In this document: piece after piece, positions 61,624 to 64,000 of the stretch | How positions within the stretch are numbered: the stretch's first letter is position 1 | Layout of the letters: each line of letters begins with the position of its first letter | Position numbers and translations under genes: made by a program | The notes under the pieces: generated by a model | The model's input: only the letters and a program-made list of their open reading frames with translations | Database searches by the model: none | Told to the model about the DNA's origin: nothing | Assembly (NCBI GenBank): GCA_947284805.1 | Contig: OX369288.1 | Coordinates: 3,286,001-3,350,000 of the forward strand | Direction: 5' to 3' | Length of the DNA stretch: 64,000 nt | DNA from: Coleophora flavipennella | Taxonomy: Eukaryota; Arthropoda; Insecta; Lepidoptera; Coleophoridae

Positions 61624-61922
61624 GCGTCGGTGGCTCAACCGGAAACGACTCGGTCCATCTAACCAGAGGTACCGGGTTCAAATCTGGACGGCCAATGTAC
61701 CAATGAGTTTTTTCAAAAACTTACGTACATATTATACATACCGATTGCTTTAACGGTGAAGGAAAACATCGTGAGGAAACCTGCACACGCCTGCGAAGAA
61801 ACTCGAAGGTTGTGTGTGAAGTCGACCAACCCGCACTGGGCCCGCGTGGTCGACTAAGGCCTAATCGCCCTGATTCAGGGTAGGCTCGAGCCCCTCGGTG
61901 GGGACGTTTATGAGCTGTTATA
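61624..61922 (+). mobile_element. tRNA-derived SINE (family B), full length
   Basis: GCGTCGGTGGCTCAACCGG head, GGGTTCAAATCTGGACGGC B-box region, CGATTGCTTTAACGGTGAAG, GTCGACCAACCCGCACTGGG, GGTAGGCTCGAGCCCCTCGG, GTTTATGAGCTGTTATAATAA end. Reference copy for the inverted one at 58.6k. 62010-62075 is a CATCAT/CGCCATCATCAAT microsatellite. Confidence 0.8.
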
Positions 61923-62229
61923 ATAATTTATTTTTTATTTAAGCAGTATTTACCAGTACCATGTAGTCCTTGGGGCGCGGGATGTAGGGAAATAAACACT
62001 AAGAAAGTTCATCATCATCATCATCCGCCATCATTAATCGCCATCATCAATCGCCATCGCCATCATCATTATCATGATGGATAGATAGATGGCACTGTAA
62101 GTTTTTTAGAACTCAATATTTTTTTTTTTGGGGTGTCAGGTTTTATTTTCGTTACGAAATTTCTCAAAGCCCGCGATAAAAGCTATACAATAGCTATACA
62201 AGTTCATAATATATAGGACGAGCTAACGG

Positions 62230-62700
62230 GTACTCAGGCGTGGCACGGCCGGCGAGCCTGCGAGCTGCCTAGTCAGCGCTTGCACCTGTGTACTGTAAAG
62301 ATCGTATAACTTTACATTTACGCACTCGCGCCTCCTTTTATAAATACTTGCCAGCGCGGATCGTATTAAAAAGCTAAGTTCAAATTCAAACTAGTAAGTC
62401 GTTCGAAAGCTTTCCGAAACAGTTGAATTTCATTCCATTCGGGATCGCGAGTCAGGACAGAGGTCCTTTATCCAAACTTAATTCTATTTGTGAGCGCGAG
62501 CCAGGGCAGAGGGCCCTTTTGAATGTGTTTTCCACGGCAAGAATATAATTTTGCTAGCTCGCATGATTCACAACCCAATAATCAGTCAGCTGACAAAGCA
62601 TATAAACTTACGAAGTGAATAAAAGAAGCTCAATCTTTTGTTCATAACGTACAAACGTATTTCATTCCATGGTACCTGAGAGCTACTACCCCCTGACGAT
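62230..62700 (+). promoter_or_regulatory. Possible solo LTR or promoter-like block
   Basis: Contains a TATA-like CCTCCTTTTATAAATACTTG, a repeated GCGAG(C/T)CAGG(A/G)CAGAGG motif (about 62450 and 62498), a GAATAAAAGAAGCTC polyadenylation-like stretch and ATTTCATTCCATGG. This arrangement resembles an LTR or a Pol II promoter, but I found no matching second copy or clear target duplication. Confidence 0.25.
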
Positions 62701-63000
62701 ACGTTGATGCGTCATAGTACCTACATAGGCATAAAAGCGCGAAACTCGAAAGTAAATAAATGTTAGGTATTTGTTTGCATGTTTTTAAAATATTTATTTT
62801 TTAAATTTGTTTCCTGTGACTCGATACTGAGTAACTTTTTAAGATTTCACTCCTGTTTTTTTTAACATCCTGTGTATAGATGCGTCAACAACTCAATCCA
62901 ATAGGTAGGTAGGATTACATAACAGTTACACGCGCCATGGCCGCTATTGCTGGCTGTCCCGTGCAGAAACAAACGGATATACGAGCATAACCACTTGGTA
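62701..63000. other. No recognised element
   Basis: AT-rich with no ORF or repeat border that I can identify. Confidence 0.5.
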
Positions 63001-63002
63001 CC

Positions 63003-63420
63003 TATATATATTCTTTATTGCACACAGATATTTACATGAAAAACAATTAGAAAGGACATGTACAAAGGTGGACTTATCTCTTAAGAGATCTCATCCAGCC
63101 AACCTTACCGGGTGTTATGAGAATTGAAAGGACGGGGGGCAAACCTATGTGTACCTAAAATTATACTAAATAAAATACTAATATAATAATATAATGTAAA
63201 CTAACCTGATCTAACTCAAATAAATAATACATACCGATAGTAAATAATTTAATAATATACATAATACCATACCTTAAAATAGAATACTTACTATTCTTAC
63301 TAAAATTAAATATATACAAATAAACTTACACGTTTTGTAGGGAAAGAAGATGCTCTTTAAGTTTGATTTTGAACGAGTTTACTACAGACAAATATATCCA
63401 TCTAACCTTAACCGGACGTG
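63003..63420 (-). mobile_element. LINE 3' end remnant
   Basis: TATTCTTTATTGCACACAGA, GGACATGTACAAAGGTGGAC, GAGATCTCATCCAGCCAACC; near 63340-63370 the minus strand reads KIKLKEHLL before a stop, as at some LINE RT C-termini. Family not assigned. Confidence 0.45.
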
Positions 63421-63502
63421 CACAAAATACCAGTGATTTTCATTATACAAGTGGTATATGGACATCATATGGTACAATATGAATATCACTGCGCAAGATA
63501 TA

Positions 63503-63830
63503 AAAAACCGTCTAAGTGCGAGTCGGAACCGCACACATAGGGTTCCGTACCATCATGCTAGATGGCGCTAGTTTCATGTTTCAAAAACCATCACACTTGA
63601 TGGTGTTAGTTTCTTCGAGTTTAAAAAAACACGTTTTTCGTATGAAGACTTTCACTTTTTCAAATTTTTAGTATTTGTTGTTATAACGGCAACAGAAATA
63701 CATCATCTGTGAAAATTTTAGCTGACTAACTATAATGACTAGGTTCATGAAATACAGCCTGGTGACAGACGGACGGACGGACCGTAGTAATAGGGTCCCG
63801 TTTTTACTCTTTGGGTACGGAAACCTAAAA
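63503..63830 (+). mobile_element. GTGCGAGTC...GGTACGGAAACC repeat
   Basis: AAACCGTCTAAGTGCGAGTC, GGGTTCCGTACCATCATGCT, AACAGAAATACATCATCTGT, TTTGGGTACGGAAACCTAAA. 63831-64000 has nothing recognised. Confidence 0.7.
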
Positions 63831-64000
63831 AATAATTTAAATTCAACTCTGACTTGACCAAGAACGGCGTTCTAATTCCTCTTTTAAAGAAAACTTTTTT
63901 TTAATATCGGCATAGGCCCACCAGAAACTTGTAGAAACATACAGCGTATAGCAATGAAACTCATGTCGATTTGTTCCTCATAATCTTTACATTACAGTGG

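Noticed and set aside
61940..62000. Possible small minus-strand exon (YIPRPKDYMVLV, donor-like GTAAATAC)
   Set aside because: No match to the expected GARNL3 N-terminal sequence, weak acceptor, and no phase test possible.

Overview
The window looks like intronic DNA from a lepidopteran insect (moth or butterfly). The evidence is AT-rich DNA packed with the families usual in that order: HmRTE-like RTE LINE 3' ends with (GATGAT)n tails, tRNA-derived SINEs, Helitron-like ends finishing in CTAG, a BEL/Pao and a Ty3/gypsy LTR element, and many MITEs. The species cannot be named from sequence alone.

One host gene spans most of the window on the minus strand. I could assemble 16 consecutive exons (positions 50794 down to 57) with GT-AG borders and matching phases. 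They encode about 684 residues of a GARNL3 orthologue (GTPase-activating Rap/Ran-GAP domain-like protein 3). In order they give a pre-domain segment (50.7k, 45.9k), the Rap-GAP domain (43.4k, 42.2k, 40.0k, 28.3k with the catalytic-Asn helix, 18.5k, 16.7k), a linker (13.3k) and most of the CNH beta-propeller (6.1k, 5.2k, 3.6k, 2.8k, 1.1k, 0.65k, 0.1k). The N-terminus (right of 50.8k) and the C-terminus (left of 57) are not in view. The ORFs are short because the exons are short.

The most unusual structure is a pair of minisatellites built from this gene's own exon edges. At 14.53-16.73k a 67/68-bp unit repeats about 32 times. Each unit is the last 39 nt of the Rap-GAP exon plus its 5' splice site and 28 nt of intron. 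At 0.68-1.0k a 47-bp unit repeats 7 times. Each unit is the polypyrimidine tract, the 3' splice site and the first ~25 nt of a CNH exon. In both cases the intact exon sits at one end and the extra splice-site copies lie in the intron.

Layout: 0-6.1k, exons with SINEs and a nested TTAA MITE. 6.77-12.43k, complete but internally deleted BEL/Pao element (TSD AGTGA). 13-18.6k, exons, SINEs and the 67-bp array. 18.6-28.2k, a long intron with Helitron-like elements, MITEs, inverted RTE copies, a (TA)n run and a 37-bp array. 29.16-33.79k, young gypsy element (identical LTRs, TSD ACTGG). 34-50k, exons separated by nested MITEs, SINEs and RTE/LINE fragments. 50.8-64k, only repeats recognised (upstream intron or 5' flank). 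Both LTR elements lie antisense to the host gene. All family assignments are from reading and memory; no searches were run.
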